DNA from: Sandaracinaceae bacterium
Lineage (GTDB): Bacteria; Myxococcota_A; Polyangia; Polyangiales; JADJQN01
NCBI GenBank assembly: GCA_016712745.1
Contig: JADJQN010000015.1
Coordinates: forward strand, 310,001 to 374,000
Length of the DNA stretch: 64,000 nucleotides
Reading direction: 5' to 3'
Both the position numbers and the translations under genes were made by a program. Below the pieces are notes generated by a model. It did no database searches and was not told where the DNA came from. It worked only from the letters and a program-made list of their open reading frames with translations. This document shows, piece by piece, positions 19,002-27,872 of the stretch (within the stretch, counting starts at the first letter, position 1; every line of letters begins with the position of its first letter).

Positions 19002-20786
19002 ATGACCGACCGCAGTTTTCCTCTCCCCCAGCACGGCGCTCAGAATCCCAGCACTCTCAAAGAGGGGACGTCGCCGGGCTCTTTTGCCCTGGCGGCCAAC
19101 ATTGGTGGTGCACGTACATTCGCGTCGCCAGACACGCCCGGCATGCCCCAGCCCAGCGCCAAAACCGCGTGGGACTTCCTGCCTGTCGGCTGGAAGCGCG
19201 AAGGACAATTCGCAACGGCGCCTGGAGGCTTTGTCGCGACCACGCAGCTCGAGCACGCGCGGCTCGGCACCGTGACCGAAGAGATGAAGCGGGTTGCTGC
19301 GCGCGAGAAGCACCTTTCGCCGGAGCAAGTACGCGATGAAGTCGCGGCCGGTCGAATGATCATTCCCGCGAACAAAGTCCACCTCAAGTACAAGCTTGAC
19401 CCCATGTGCATTGGTCGCGGCAGCCGCACGAAGATCAACGCCAACATGGGCGCATCGCCTGTGTCTTCGAGCACGGACGAAGAAGTGGAAAAGTTGAAGT
19501 GGGCTGAGCGCTGGGGCGCCGACACTGTGATGGATCTTTCCACCGGTGGTGATCTCGATGCATGCCGCGAAGCAATTGTTCGTAACTCGACCGTGCCGAT
19601 CGGTACGGTGCCCATCTACTCGATGATCATCGGTCGCAAGATTGAGGACCTCACGCGCGAGGTGATCATGGAGTCCTTGCGCTTCCAAGCACAGCAAGGC
19701 GTCGATTACTTCACGATCCATGCGGGTGTGCTGCGTGGGCATTTGCAGTTCGTGCAAAAGCGTTTGATCGGCATCGTGTCGCGTGGCGGCTCTTTGCTGG
19801 CCAAGTGGATGCTCGTGCACGGCGCCGAAAACCCGATGTACACCTACTTCGACGAAATCTGCGACATCATGCGCGAGTATGATGTTTCGTTTTCACTTGG
19901 CGATGGATTGCGCCCCGGTGGTCTTGCGGACGCGACGGATCAAGCGCAGCTGAGCGAGCTTGCGACCTTGGGTGAGCTCACCGAACGTGCATGGCGTCGT
20001 GGTTGCCAGGTTATGGTTGAAGGCCCAGGCCATGTGCCGTTTGATCAGATCGAATACAATATGAAGTTGCAGCGCACGCTCTGTCACGGCGCGCCGTTCT
20101 ACGTGCTTGGCCCGCTGGTTACAGACGTCTTCCCCGGCTACGACCACATCACCAGTTGCATCGGCGCGACAGCCGCCGCCTATCACGGCGCCGCGATGCT
20201 CTGCTACGTGACGCCAAAAGAGCACGTCGGTCTGCCGAAGCAAGATGACGTGAAGCAGGGCTGCATCGCCTACAAGATTGCCGCGCACGCTGCAGACGTT
20301 GCGCTTGGCATCCCGGGTGCTCGCGATTGGGATGACGACCTGACGAAGGCTCGCGCCGCGTTGAACTGGGAGAAGCACTTCGAGCTTGCGTTCGACGGCG
20401 ACACCGCGCGCGCGTTCCATGACGAAGACCTCGATGTCGACACCGACTTCTGCGCGATGTGCGGGCACGACTGGTGCTCTGTGCGCATCAGCAAAGAGAT
20501 TGTCGAGTTCGCATCGGGAAAAGCGGACGGCTTCGAGCGCGAACGCGTGATGAAGTCCCCCGCCCTCACGCCTGACCAGCAAGCTATCCTCGAGAAGCGC
20601 GGCGTGCTGAGCCCTGATGAGATCCACAAGCTTGCGGCAAAGACCCGCAACGCGGTGGGGGCCGAGACCGGCGAGAAGGCTTCCTGCCACAGCGACTACG
20701 TCGAACCTGAAAAGGCCATCGCGGTTCAACGCGAAAAGCTCGTGCAAGTACGCACGAAAAAGACCGACGCAGAAGTCTCGCGTTAG
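19002..20786 (+). CDS. thiC: Phosphomethylpyrimidine synthase ThiC
   Basis: 594 aa from ATG 19002; a TTG three codons upstream is less likely. A radical-SAM enzyme of thiamine synthesis, it rearranges aminoimidazole ribotide to hydroxymethylpyrimidine phosphate. Signatures include the N-terminal Thi-C domain, GADTVMDLSTGGDLDACREAI, MVEGPGHVP and the C-terminal 4Fe-4S cluster motif CAMCGHDWC (CX2CX4C). The length fits the bacterial family. No TPP riboswitch is visible in the 125 nt before the start, and no other thi gene is nearby. Confidence 0.95.
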   Translation: MTDRSFPLPQHGAQNPSTLKEGTSPGSFALAANIGGARTFASPDTPGMPQPSAKTAWDFLPVGWKREGQFATAPGGFVATTQLEHARLGTVTEEMKRVAAREKHLSPEQVRDEVAAGRMIIPANKVHLKYKLDPMCIGRGSRTKINANMGASPVSSSTDEEVEKLKWAERWGADTVMDLSTGGDLDACREAIVRNSTVPIGTVPIYSMIIGRKIEDLTREVIMESLRFQAQQGVDYFTIHAGVLRGHLQFVQKRLIGIVSRGGSLLAKWMLVHGAENPMYTYFDEICDIMREYDVSFSLGDGLRPGGLADATDQAQLSELATLGELTERAWRRGCQVMVEGPGHVPFDQIEYNMKLQRTLCHGAPFYVLGPLVTDVFPGYDHITSCIGATAAAYHGAAMLCYVTPKEHVGLPKQDDVKQGCIAYKIAAHAADVALGIPGARDWDDDLTKARAALNWEKHFELAFDGDTARAFHDEDLDVDTDFCAMCGHDWCSVRISKEIVEFASGKADGFERERVMKSPALTPDQQAILEKRGVLSPDEIHKLAAKTRNAVGAETGEKASCHSDYVEPEKAIAVQREKLVQVRTKKTDAEVSR

Positions 20787-20805
20787 CGAGCGCGTGCGGC
20801 GACCC

Positions 20806-21738
20806 TCAGCCAGCGGGGTCGGCGCAGACCAAATCGAAGGTCGCGGCGGCGATGCGGACTACGCAGTGCGAGATCTCGCGGAGGCCAACGCGACCATCGC
20901 GCCCGCACGCATCGCCGATCTCACCAGCGGTCAGACCGACGGTGGCATTCATAGCAAGACCCAGATACTCGAGCGGAACGCCCTCGTAGATGCGCGCTGC
21001 CATCGCACCACCCACGCCGATTCGTTCACCTTCGCTTGCAAGCGGATGCAACATGAGGCCTGGCGCCGCGCCAGAGCTCTCGACAAGCATGGATGTACTC
21101 GCGCCGGTGTCGAGCTCGAGTACGACTGGCTGGTCAGCGACCTGTCCTTGCGAAATGAGCGTGCGCGTTTCAAATCCGTCTTCCATGCGAATACAAATGC
21201 TTCCGCCGTGAACGACATCGGCGCCGCGAAGATGATGGCGCAGTTGCGCGTTCGGGATATCGATCTCAACGAGTTCATCGGAGTTTTGAATTAGCTGCTG
21301 TGGCGAGAGAATGGCGCCGACGCCCGATGACACGAGCGCTTCGGGAAGATCAACGAGCACTGCATCCATCACTTCCGTTCCGAGGCCAACTATGCGCATG
21401 TGCGCGCCACTCGTTCCGCGCGCTGACGCTTGCCCGCCTGCGGGATTGGTCGTCGTGAAATCGATTTGCGAAATGACCAATGCTGCCCGTCGCGCGATTC
21501 GGTCATCGATAACACTCAGGGTCGCCCCTGTGTCCACAATAGCCCTTGTTCGAATGCCCGCGATTTCCACTTCGACCAGAGCAAGAGGCAGCACACGCCC
21601 TGCCGCCGAAGCAATCGGCGTCGTGGAGTAAACCAGCGGGACGCTCATCATCGGTTGCCGCGCTTGGATGGTGGCCGATTGCGAGGAGGGACCGCAGGCG
21701 ATCAGAGAAAGTGCAATCGTGCAAAACGCAATGCGCAT
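20806..21738 (-). CDS. Retropepsin-like aspartyl protease lipoprotein with two DTGA motifs
   Basis: 310 aa from ATG 21738, which starts a lipoprotein signal (MRIAFCTIALSLIAC); an earlier start would add 16 residues ahead of it. Two aspartyl-protease motifs are visible: IVDTGATLSVI (Asp69) and LELDTGASTSML (Asp210), each followed by hydrophobic strands as in retropepsin folds. Most bacterial retropepsin-like proteins have one motif and dimerise; two in one chain suggests a pepsin-like monomer. The position suggests a periplasmic or outer-membrane protease of unknown substrate. It is convergent with thiC (19-nt gap) and 51 nt downstream of comEC on the same strand. Confidence 0.72.
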   Translation of the reverse strand: MRIAFCTIALSLIACGPSSQSATIQARQPMMSVPLVYSTTPIASAAGRVLPLALVEVEIAGIRTRAIVDTGATLSVIDDRIARRAALVISQIDFTTTNPAGGQASARGTSGAHMRIVGLGTEVMDAVLVDLPEALVSSGVGAILSPQQLIQNSDELVEIDIPNAQLRHHLRGADVVHGGSICIRMEDGFETRTLISQGQVADQPVVLELDTGASTSMLVESSGAAPGLMLHPLASEGERIGVGGAMAARIYEGVPLEYLGLAMNATVGLTAGEIGDACGRDGRVGLREISHCVVRIAAATFDLVCADPAG

Positions 21739-21789
21739 GGCCAACGCTAGCACGGCAACGGGCGCACCGGCGGGCGGCGAGAGCATCGC

Positions 21790-24141
21790 TTACTGTGCGG
21801 GGCGCGCCGGTGGCTCGGGCGAGAACGTCAGCGACGCACCGTCTGTCTCAACGATCGTTCCGCCCGCGTGATCGAGGCGCACGGCGCGTGTACGCGCAGC
21901 AGCGAGCCGCGCCAGCGTTTCGGGGTGGGGATGTCCGAATCGGTTTCCGCGTCCCGCGCTGACGATCGCGTAAAGCGGGCGATACGCCTCGAGAAGCGGT
22001 GCGGTCGTTGATGTTCGCGAGCCGTGATGTCCGACCTTCAAGACATCAAGCGCGCGTCCATCTGCAAAGCGAAGTAGCGTACTTTCTTCGTGAGCCTCGG
22101 CATCGCCCAGCAGCAAAAATTGCCGCCGACCAAATCGGACGCGTATGACGAGTGAGTTGTCGTTGGGATCGTAGCCGGCATCGTACGTGGGGCAGGGCGC
22201 TAACACGTCAACGACGGCGCCGCCGAAGGTGCGAGAGCGTGCGCACAGTTCGCGCGGAGTTCGTACCCGAACTCCGAGGGTTCGCGCCCGCGCGAGCAGC
22301 GCCGCTGCTTCGTTGTGGTTTGGCTCGTCTTCCGCTTGTCCAGAGTCCCAAATTTCGCCAATCGGGATTGTACCCAGCAATGCGGCAACGCCGCCGTAGT
22401 GGTCGGGGTGTGGGTGGGTAATGACGACGACGTCGACACGGTCGCGCCGGCGTGCGCGCAGCAGGGGCAGGAGCACGTGGGCACCGGGGTCGGGGCCGTG
22501 CTCAGGGTTACCGCCCGCATCCACGAGCATGAGCTGACCGTTCGGCAAATCGATGAGCGCGCTATCGCCTTGCCAGACATCGAGAAAAGTTGCGCGTAGC
22601 TGCCCGTGGGGTGATTCGGCATGACGAAGCCACACCTCTGCAAGCGCGATCGCTACGAGCGTCGCTGTGACAACGAGTGCGCGTTTTGGCACGGTGTGAA
22701 CAAGAAGCAGGCCTGCGCAGCCACCGCACACGGCTGTGAGCTGAGCGAAGCTGAGAGGCGCAACATGTCGGCCATAGGAGAATGTTTGAAACCATTCGCA
22801 GCCTCGCAAAAACGCCTGCGTGGATACTTCGAGGGGGGCGCGCGTGAGGAAGGCTACGGGCGACGCGAAGAGCGCGACGCTGGCGTGCACAGTCGCCAAC
22901 GGCAATAGGACCACGGCGCCGAGCGGGACAAGTGCTGCGTTTGCGAGCACGCCCACGAGCGGCGCTCCGTCGAAACACCAAACCAAGACTGGCAAAGTAG
23001 CGATCGATGCGCGAAGCGACGTACGTAAAGCCTCCGCCACATAACCTGTAATGCTCATGTTTTGAACGCACGGGAGTGCGACCAGCGCAGCGGTCGCAAG
23101 CACCGACAGCAGAAACGCAGGACGCGTGACGAGGTCCGCATCAAAAACACTCATCGCGAGCGCTGCACATGCCCCGACGGGACCTGCGCGCGGGCGCTTC
23201 CCGCACGCAACGAGGAGCCATGCGAAGGCAGCTGTCCACGCCGAGCGCCAAGCGCTGGGTGACCCCCCTGCAAACTCGGCGTACACGAGCGCCGCCACGC
23301 TCCCCAGTGCGCAAGCAACTCGACGTACGTCGAATCGCTCGGCGATGGAGGCTACGCGAAGAAGAATCACGCGCAACGCGATGACGAAGAAGCCGGCCAA
23401 GATGGCGACGTGCATGCCGGAAACAGCGAGCACGTGAGCGAGGCCCGCATTTCGGACTGTCTCGTTGTCGTCGGGTGATACAGCGTTCGCATCACCGAGC
23501 ACCAGCGCGCACGCAATCCGCGCCACGCGATCAGAGAGAGAATTGAACAGCGCATCGCGAACGCGTGCCCGTGCGGCCTCCATGCTAACGGACCACCGAC
23601 TCGAGGCGATGACTCGAACTTGCTCCGGTGCAAGCACGCTTATTCGGTACGTGATGGGCGCGGGATCAGGCCATGCGGGGTGCGGGGACGGATTTCGAAA
23701 TCGAACGATGGGAGTAACCCGCGCAAGAAATCGAACGCGGCTCCCTTCGGCGACGAGCATTGGCCGGGCCCAAACGCGAGTGCCGGCGGCCAGCGTGCGA
23801 GTCCCGTCCAGGGATCGCGCACTGAGGATGACGAGCACGCATGCGGAGCCACCAGGACTTGCGCGCGCCGACTCGACGACTGCGTCGATTCGCATGGTTC
23901 CCGAGACCCAAGCACTGTTGCTGGCGGATTGTTCCGATGCCTGCGCGAGCCCGGCTGCGCAAGCCCCCACCGCGAGCAAAAGGTGTGTCCCGCGCGCGCT
24001 CATGCGCGAGCGCGCAACGACGAGCCCGCCCAAAAAGAGCGAGAAAATCGCCAAGAAGCCCAGTTGCGCGGAACAGGGGCAGAGAGCGCGCGCAAAGAGG
24101 CCGAGCAAGAACGCACTCGTAATGAGAGCCACGCGAGACAC
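21790..24141 (-). CDS. comEC: ComEC/Rec2 family DNA-uptake channel
   Basis: 783 aa, GTG start, near the family length. The N-terminal half is hydrophobic with many transmembrane segments and a DUF4131-like periplasmic domain. The central Competence domain includes GLAHVLAVSGMHVAILAGF, and the C-terminal metallo-beta-lactamase-like domain carries THPHPDHYGG, LLLGDAE and VGHHGS. ComEC carries single-stranded DNA across the inner membrane during natural transformation. No other competence gene lies in the window, so this alone does not show that the host is transformable. Confidence 0.92.
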   Translation of the reverse strand: MSRVALITSAFLLGLFARALCPCSAQLGFLAIFSLFLGGLVVARSRMSARGTHLLLAVGACAAGLAQASEQSASNSAWVSGTMRIDAVVESARASPGGSACVLVILSARSLDGTRTLAAGTRVWARPMLVAEGSRVRFLARVTPIVRFRNPSPHPAWPDPAPITYRISVLAPEQVRVIASSRWSVSMEAARARVRDALFNSLSDRVARIACALVLGDANAVSPDDNETVRNAGLAHVLAVSGMHVAILAGFFVIALRVILLRVASIAERFDVRRVACALGSVAALVYAEFAGGSPSAWRSAWTAAFAWLLVACGKRPRAGPVGACAALAMSVFDADLVTRPAFLLSVLATAALVALPCVQNMSITGYVAEALRTSLRASIATLPVLVWCFDGAPLVGVLANAALVPLGAVVLLPLATVHASVALFASPVAFLTRAPLEVSTQAFLRGCEWFQTFSYGRHVAPLSFAQLTAVCGGCAGLLLVHTVPKRALVVTATLVAIALAEVWLRHAESPHGQLRATFLDVWQGDSALIDLPNGQLMLVDAGGNPEHGPDPGAHVLLPLLRARRRDRVDVVVITHPHPDHYGGVAALLGTIPIGEIWDSGQAEDEPNHNEAAALLARARTLGVRVRTPRELCARSRTFGGAVVDVLAPCPTYDAGYDPNDNSLVIRVRFGRRQFLLLGDAEAHEESTLLRFADGRALDVLKVGHHGSRTSTTAPLLEAYRPLYAIVSAGRGNRFGHPHPETLARLAAARTRAVRLDHAGGTIVETDGASLTFSPEPPARPAQ

Positions 24142-24269
24142 GAGGGGCTAAGTTGCAGACCGCGTGCCACGAAGCCGCGACGACTTCGCTGCGCATTACG
24201 CTAGCGAGAGGTGGCGGCCGTTGGCGCCGCACGGGCGTGGCCGTCAGTTTCGTGGTTCAATGAGGCGGC

Positions 24270-25088
24270 ATGCTTGAGCGCGTAATCGATCTCTTTCGGG
24301 CAGGCGATGTTGCGGTCCTGACCGGCGCAGGCGTGAGCACCGAATCGGGCATTCCGGATTATCGGGGGCCCGGCACCCTCAAGCGCGCACGCACGCCGAT
24401 ACGTTTTGCCGACTACATGGCGACCCATGCCAATCGCGCCCGTTATTGGGCGCGCAGCATGGTGGGCTGGGAGCGTTTTTCCCAAGCGCAACCGAACGCA
24501 GCCCATCGCGCGCTCGCTGAGCTCGAAGCTAGTGGTGTGCTCGCAGGCCTCATCACGCAGAACGTCGATCGTCTCCATCATCGTGCAGGACATCAGTCAC
24601 TGGTCGAACTGCACGGGGCGCTTGCCGAAGCGCGTTGCCTTTCGTGCGGTTCATTCGAATCGCGTGCGTCTATTCAGCTGCGCCTGCTTCGCGACAATCC
24701 CCAGCTGCATGCTCGCTACGACGCACTCGCACCCGACGGGGATGCTGCCCTCCCAGACGAAGCGATCGATGGCTTCATCATTCCTACGTGCGAGCACTGC
24801 GGCGGCGTACTAAAGCCCAACGTCGTTTTCTTTGGAGAGAATGTGCCCAAGGAACGCGTCGAGAGAAGCTACGGTATCGTCGATCGTGCGCGGACGCTGC
24901 TGGTCGTGGGTAGCTCGCTTACCGTGTTCTCCGGTTTGCGCTTTGTTCGTCGGGCTAAAGAGCGCGGGATGCAGGTCGCGATCATCAATCTCGGCCAGAC
25001 CCGCGGCGACAACCTCGCGGACGTGCGCGTGGAAGCAACCGCGGGCACAGCGCTCCAAACCATAAAGAACGCGTTGTCATTGCATTGA
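24270..25088 (+). CDS. NAD-dependent protein deacylase, Sir2 family
   Basis: 272 aa. It has the sirtuin signatures GAGVSTESGIPDYRG (residues 19-33), TQNVDRLH and the catalytic His in ELHGAL, plus a zinc site formed by CLSC and CEHC and the nucleotide-binding stretches KPNVVFFGE and VVGSSLTVFSG. It removes acyl groups from lysines using NAD+. The longer insert between the two Cys pairs and RHPNRAR-like N-terminal region recall class II (SIRT4-like) members. GAGG lies about 8 nt before the ATG. It is divergent from comEC. Confidence 0.92.
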   Translation: MLERVIDLFRAGDVAVLTGAGVSTESGIPDYRGPGTLKRARTPIRFADYMATHANRARYWARSMVGWERFSQAQPNAAHRALAELEASGVLAGLITQNVDRLHHRAGHQSLVELHGALAEARCLSCGSFESRASIQLRLLRDNPQLHARYDALAPDGDAALPDEAIDGFIIPTCEHCGGVLKPNVVFFGENVPKERVERSYGIVDRARTLLVVGSSLTVFSGLRFVRRAKERGMQVAIINLGQTRGDNLADVRVEATAGTALQTIKNALSLH

Positions 25089-25117
25089 CTTGACTCAGCG
25101 CGTCAATCCGGCACGGC

Positions 25118-25146
25118 TTGACATTCGCGCCTGAACCCTCAATAAG
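25118..25146 (+). promoter_or_regulatory. Probable sigma-70 promoter of the merR-isc operon
   Basis: A perfect -35 TTGACA (25118-25123) is separated by 17 nt from AATAAG (25141-25146), a partial -10. It lies about 50 nt before the merR start. The palindrome at 25164 falls just downstream, where a repressor could block the polymerase. Confidence 0.55.
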
Positions 25147-25163
25147 GTGCCTTGCAACCAAGT

Positions 25164-25179
25164 CTTACGTGCACGTAAG
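25164..25179. promoter_or_regulatory. Perfect 16-bp palindrome, probable MerR-type operator
   Basis: CTTACGTGCACGTAAG is its own reverse complement. It resembles operators of MerR-family regulators of the LiuR type (TTTACGTnnACGTAAA-like). It lies between the probable promoter and the merR-type gene, so autoregulation of the isc operon is the natural reading. Confidence 0.6.
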
Positions 25180-25196
25180 GGTTAGGGTAGGTTCGC

Positions 25197-25778
25197 ATGG
25201 CCGTTCAACTGCCGATTCATCAGGAAGCTCCGGCTCTCGTTCGCGAGATGCGTCGGGACTCGAGCGCGGAAGGCCCTACGGCTAGCGATGAAAAGCTGTT
25301 GCGCGTCGGCGACTTGGCGAAGGCCGCTGGCAAGACGGTGCGCGCGCTGCATCTCTACGAGGAGCTTGGCCTGCTTGTGCCGACCGATCGTAGCAAGGGC
25401 GGCTATCGCCTTTACGCCGCGGACTCCGTCACCCGCGTGCACTTCATCTCAAAGCTTCAGGACATGGGCTTCTCGCTGACGCATATCGGCGAAATCGTCC
25501 GAGCCTGGGAAGCCAGCGCCTCAGCGCCGAGCGCGATGGCCCGAATGCGTGATCTCTATAATCAGAAGCTCGAAGAGACGCGCGCCCAACGCGAGCGGCT
25601 TATCGCGCTCGAGCGTGAGCTCGTTGCGAGCGTCGCCTATCTCGACACATGTGATGCGTGTGATCCGAAGCGCCTCATTCAATCCTGCTCGTCGTGCGAC
25701 ATGCACAGCTGCAGCACTCACGTCCCGGGGCTCGTTGCAGGGCTCCATCAACAATCGACCCCACAGACCAATCGCTGA
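25197..25778 (+). CDS. MerR-family regulator with C-terminal Cys cluster, head of the isc operon
   Basis: 193 aa. After about 32 extra N-terminal residues comes a MerR winged HTH (about 34-100: LLRVGDLAKAAGKTVRALHLYEELGLL, GGYRLYAADSV split across wings). A helical dimerisation region (about 110-148) follows, then a Cys-rich tail with Cys152, 155, 164, 167 and 172 (CDAC and CSSC pairs). Such a tail could bind an Fe-S cluster or zinc, as in SoxR, but the spacing differs from SoxR. The gene ends 8 nt before iscS, the place where IscR (an Rrf2 protein) sits in many proteobacteria. I infer a sensor of cluster status controlling this operon. Confidence 0.85.
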   Translation: MAVQLPIHQEAPALVREMRRDSSAEGPTASDEKLLRVGDLAKAAGKTVRALHLYEELGLLVPTDRSKGGYRLYAADSVTRVHFISKLQDMGFSLTHIGEIVRAWEASASAPSAMARMRDLYNQKLEETRAQRERLIALERELVASVAYLDTCDACDPKRLIQSCSSCDMHSCSTHVPGLVAGLHQQSTPQTNR

Positions 25779-25786
25779 AAGCAGTC

Positions 25787-27013
25787 ATGACCGTCAAGCT
25801 TCCTATCTACATGGACAATCACGCGACCACGCCCATGGACCCGCGTGTTCTCGAGGCCATGCTTCCCTACTTCACCGAGAAGTTCGGTAACGCTGCAAGC
25901 CGCAATCATTCCTGTGGTTGGGCAGCGGAAGAAGCGGTCGAATACGCGCGCGAGCAAAGCGCCAAGTTCATCGGCGCCAAGAGCGAAAAAGAAATCGTGT
26001 GGACCTCGGGCGCAACCGAAAGTAACAACCTCGCCTTGAAGGGCGTCGCTGAGTTCTACGCCGACAAGGGCAACCACATCATCACGGCCAAGACCGAGCA
26101 CAAAGCCATTCTCGATACGTGCAAGCGCCTCGAGAAGGACGGCGTTCAGGTCACCTACTTGGATGTTGGCACCGACGGAAGCGTCGACCCGGACGACGTG
26201 AAGAAGGCCATCACCGACAAGACCATTCTTGTTTCAGTGATGCTTGCAAACAACGAAGTCGGCACCATCAATCGTATCGCTGAGATCGGAAAGATCACGC
26301 GCGAGAAGGGCGTTCTGCTTCACACCGACGCAGTGCAGGGCGTGGGGAAGATCGACTTCGACGTCGAAGCCATGAACGTGGATTTGGCGAGCATCACCGC
26401 GCACAAGATGTACGGCCCCAAGGGCGTCGGCGCTCTATTTGTGCGTCGTTCGAAGCCTCGCGTGCGCATCGTGGCGCAAATCGATGGCGGCGGACACGAG
26501 CGCGGTATGCGTTCGGGCACGCTCAACACACCCAGCATTGTGGGCTTTGGCAAAGCGGCCGACATCATGATGAAAGAAGGACGCGAAGAATCAGCGCGCA
26601 TCTTCAAGTTGCGTGAGCGTCTTCGCGCCAAGTTGTACGGGGCACTGGATGAGCTCGTTTGGAACGGCGCAGAGGACCCGTGGCACTTGCCGGGCAATCT
26701 CAACCTTTCGTTCTCGTTCGTCGAGGGCGAAGCGATGATGATGGCCATCAAGGATGTCGCCGTCTCGTCTGGCAGCGCGTGCACCAGCGCAAGCCTCGAA
26801 CCGAGCTATGTGCTTCGCGCGATGGGCGTCGACGAAGAGCTCGCGCACACATCGATTCGATTTGGCCTCGGCCGTTTCAACACCGAAGAAGAAGTCGACT
26901 ACGTCGCGGCGCTCGTCATCGACCACGTCTCGCGTCTTCGCAATATGTCCCCACTCTACGAGATGCACAAAGAAGGCATCGATCTCAAATCCATTGAATG
27001 GGCCGCTCACTGA
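25787..27013 (+). CDS. iscS: Cysteine desulfurase IscS
   Basis: 408 aa from ATG 25787; an upstream in-frame ATG at 25694 lies inside merR and was rejected. This PLP enzyme takes sulfur from cysteine and hands it to IscU as persulfide. Family marks: MDNHATTPMDPRV at the N-terminus, GATESNNLALKG, the PLP lysine in TAHKMYGPKG, and the catalytic loop SSGSACTSASLEPSYVL containing the active Cys. The length matches E. coli IscS (404). Second gene of the operon. Confidence 0.96.
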   Translation: MTVKLPIYMDNHATTPMDPRVLEAMLPYFTEKFGNAASRNHSCGWAAEEAVEYAREQSAKFIGAKSEKEIVWTSGATESNNLALKGVAEFYADKGNHIITAKTEHKAILDTCKRLEKDGVQVTYLDVGTDGSVDPDDVKKAITDKTILVSVMLANNEVGTINRIAEIGKITREKGVLLHTDAVQGVGKIDFDVEAMNVDLASITAHKMYGPKGVGALFVRRSKPRVRIVAQIDGGGHERGMRSGTLNTPSIVGFGKAADIMMKEGREESARIFKLRERLRAKLYGALDELVWNGAEDPWHLPGNLNLSFSFVEGEAMMMAIKDVAVSSGSACTSASLEPSYVLRAMGVDEELAHTSIRFGLGRFNTEEEVDYVAALVIDHVSRLRNMSPLYEMHKEGIDLKSIEWAAH

Positions 27014-27038
27014 GCGTTCGCCCGCCTAAAGGAATCTC

Positions 27039-27443
27039 ATGGCCTACTCAACCAAAGTCATCGAACACTACGAGAACCCCCGCAACGTCGGCACCTTGGA
27101 CAAGGAAGACGAAAACGTGGGCACAGGGCTCGTGGGCGCGCCCGCGTGCGGCGACGTCATGCGTTTGCAGCTCAAGATCAATCCCGAAACCGAAGTCGTC
27201 GAGGACGCAAAGTTCAAGACCTTCGGCTGCGGCAGCGCGATTGCTTCTTCGTCGCTCGTGACGGAGTGGGTCAAAGGCAAGACCATCACCGAGGCGATGA
27301 AGCTTTCCAACACGCAGATCGTCGAGGAGCTCAATCTTCCGCCGGTGAAGATTCATTGCTCGGTCCTGGCGGAGGACGCCATTAAGTCGGCCATCGAAGA
27401 TTTCAAGCGCAAGAAGGCCGCCCGAGCCGACGCTGCAAAGTAA
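27039..27443 (+). CDS. iscU: Iron-sulfur cluster scaffold IscU
   Basis: 134 aa. It builds 2Fe-2S and 4Fe-4S clusters from IscS-derived sulfur. The ligands are in place: Cys37 and Asp39 in APACGDV, Cys64 in FGCGSA, and His106-Cys107 in KIHCSV. The LPPVK motif (about 100-104) recognised by the HscA chaperone is intact, fitting the presence of hscA downstream. The Lys/Ala-rich C-terminal tail is slightly longer than usual. It starts 25 nt after iscS. Confidence 0.96.
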   Translation: MAYSTKVIEHYENPRNVGTLDKEDENVGTGLVGAPACGDVMRLQLKINPETEVVEDAKFKTFGCGSAIASSSLVTEWVKGKTITEAMKLSNTQIVEELNLPPVKIHCSVLAEDAIKSAIEDFKRKKAARADAAK

Positions 27444-27474
27444 CGAAGCGACCAAGTAGACAGAGCAAGTAGAC

Positions 27475-27864
27475 ATGATGATGACGACCAACACTGAGAC
27501 CACCCAAGCGCAGCTCCCGGCAGAGGCCACCGATGCTGCCGCGATCACGCTTACGCCCAAAGCCGTCGAGATGGCGCGCAAAGCAATTGAGCGTCGTGGG
27601 CCGCACACGGCGGGCTTGCGCCTCGGCGTGCGTGGCGGTGGATGTTCGGGCGCGTCGTACGTCATGGAATTCGCCGACAAGATTCGGGACCGCGACCACG
27701 TGTTCGAGTTCGACGGCGTCAAAGTAGTGGTCGATCCCAAGAGCCTCGTTTATTTGCGGGGCACGATTCTCGATTACGAAGTGAAACTCATGCAGCATGG
27801 CTTCAAGTTTGTGAACCCCAATGCGGTGAAGGGTTGCGGCTGCGGCGAGTCGTTCACCATCTGA
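27475..27864 (+). CDS. iscA: A-type Fe-S carrier protein IscA
   Basis: 129 aa. The HesB/IscA fold carries clusters or iron to target proteins. The three conserved cysteines are Cys57 (GGGCSGASY) and Cys121/Cys123 (KGCGCGESF). About 22 extra N-terminal residues (Thr/Ala-rich) precede the core; the gene opens with three ATG codons in a row and any could be used. ErpA is a close relative, and the operon position favours IscA. Confidence 0.93.
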   Translation: MMMTTNTETTQAQLPAEATDAAAITLTPKAVEMARKAIERRGPHTAGLRLGVRGGGCSGASYVMEFADKIRDRDHVFEFDGVKVVVDPKSLVYLRGTILDYEVKLMQHGFKFVNPNAVKGCGCGESFTI

Positions 27865-27872
27865 GCTTTCTG

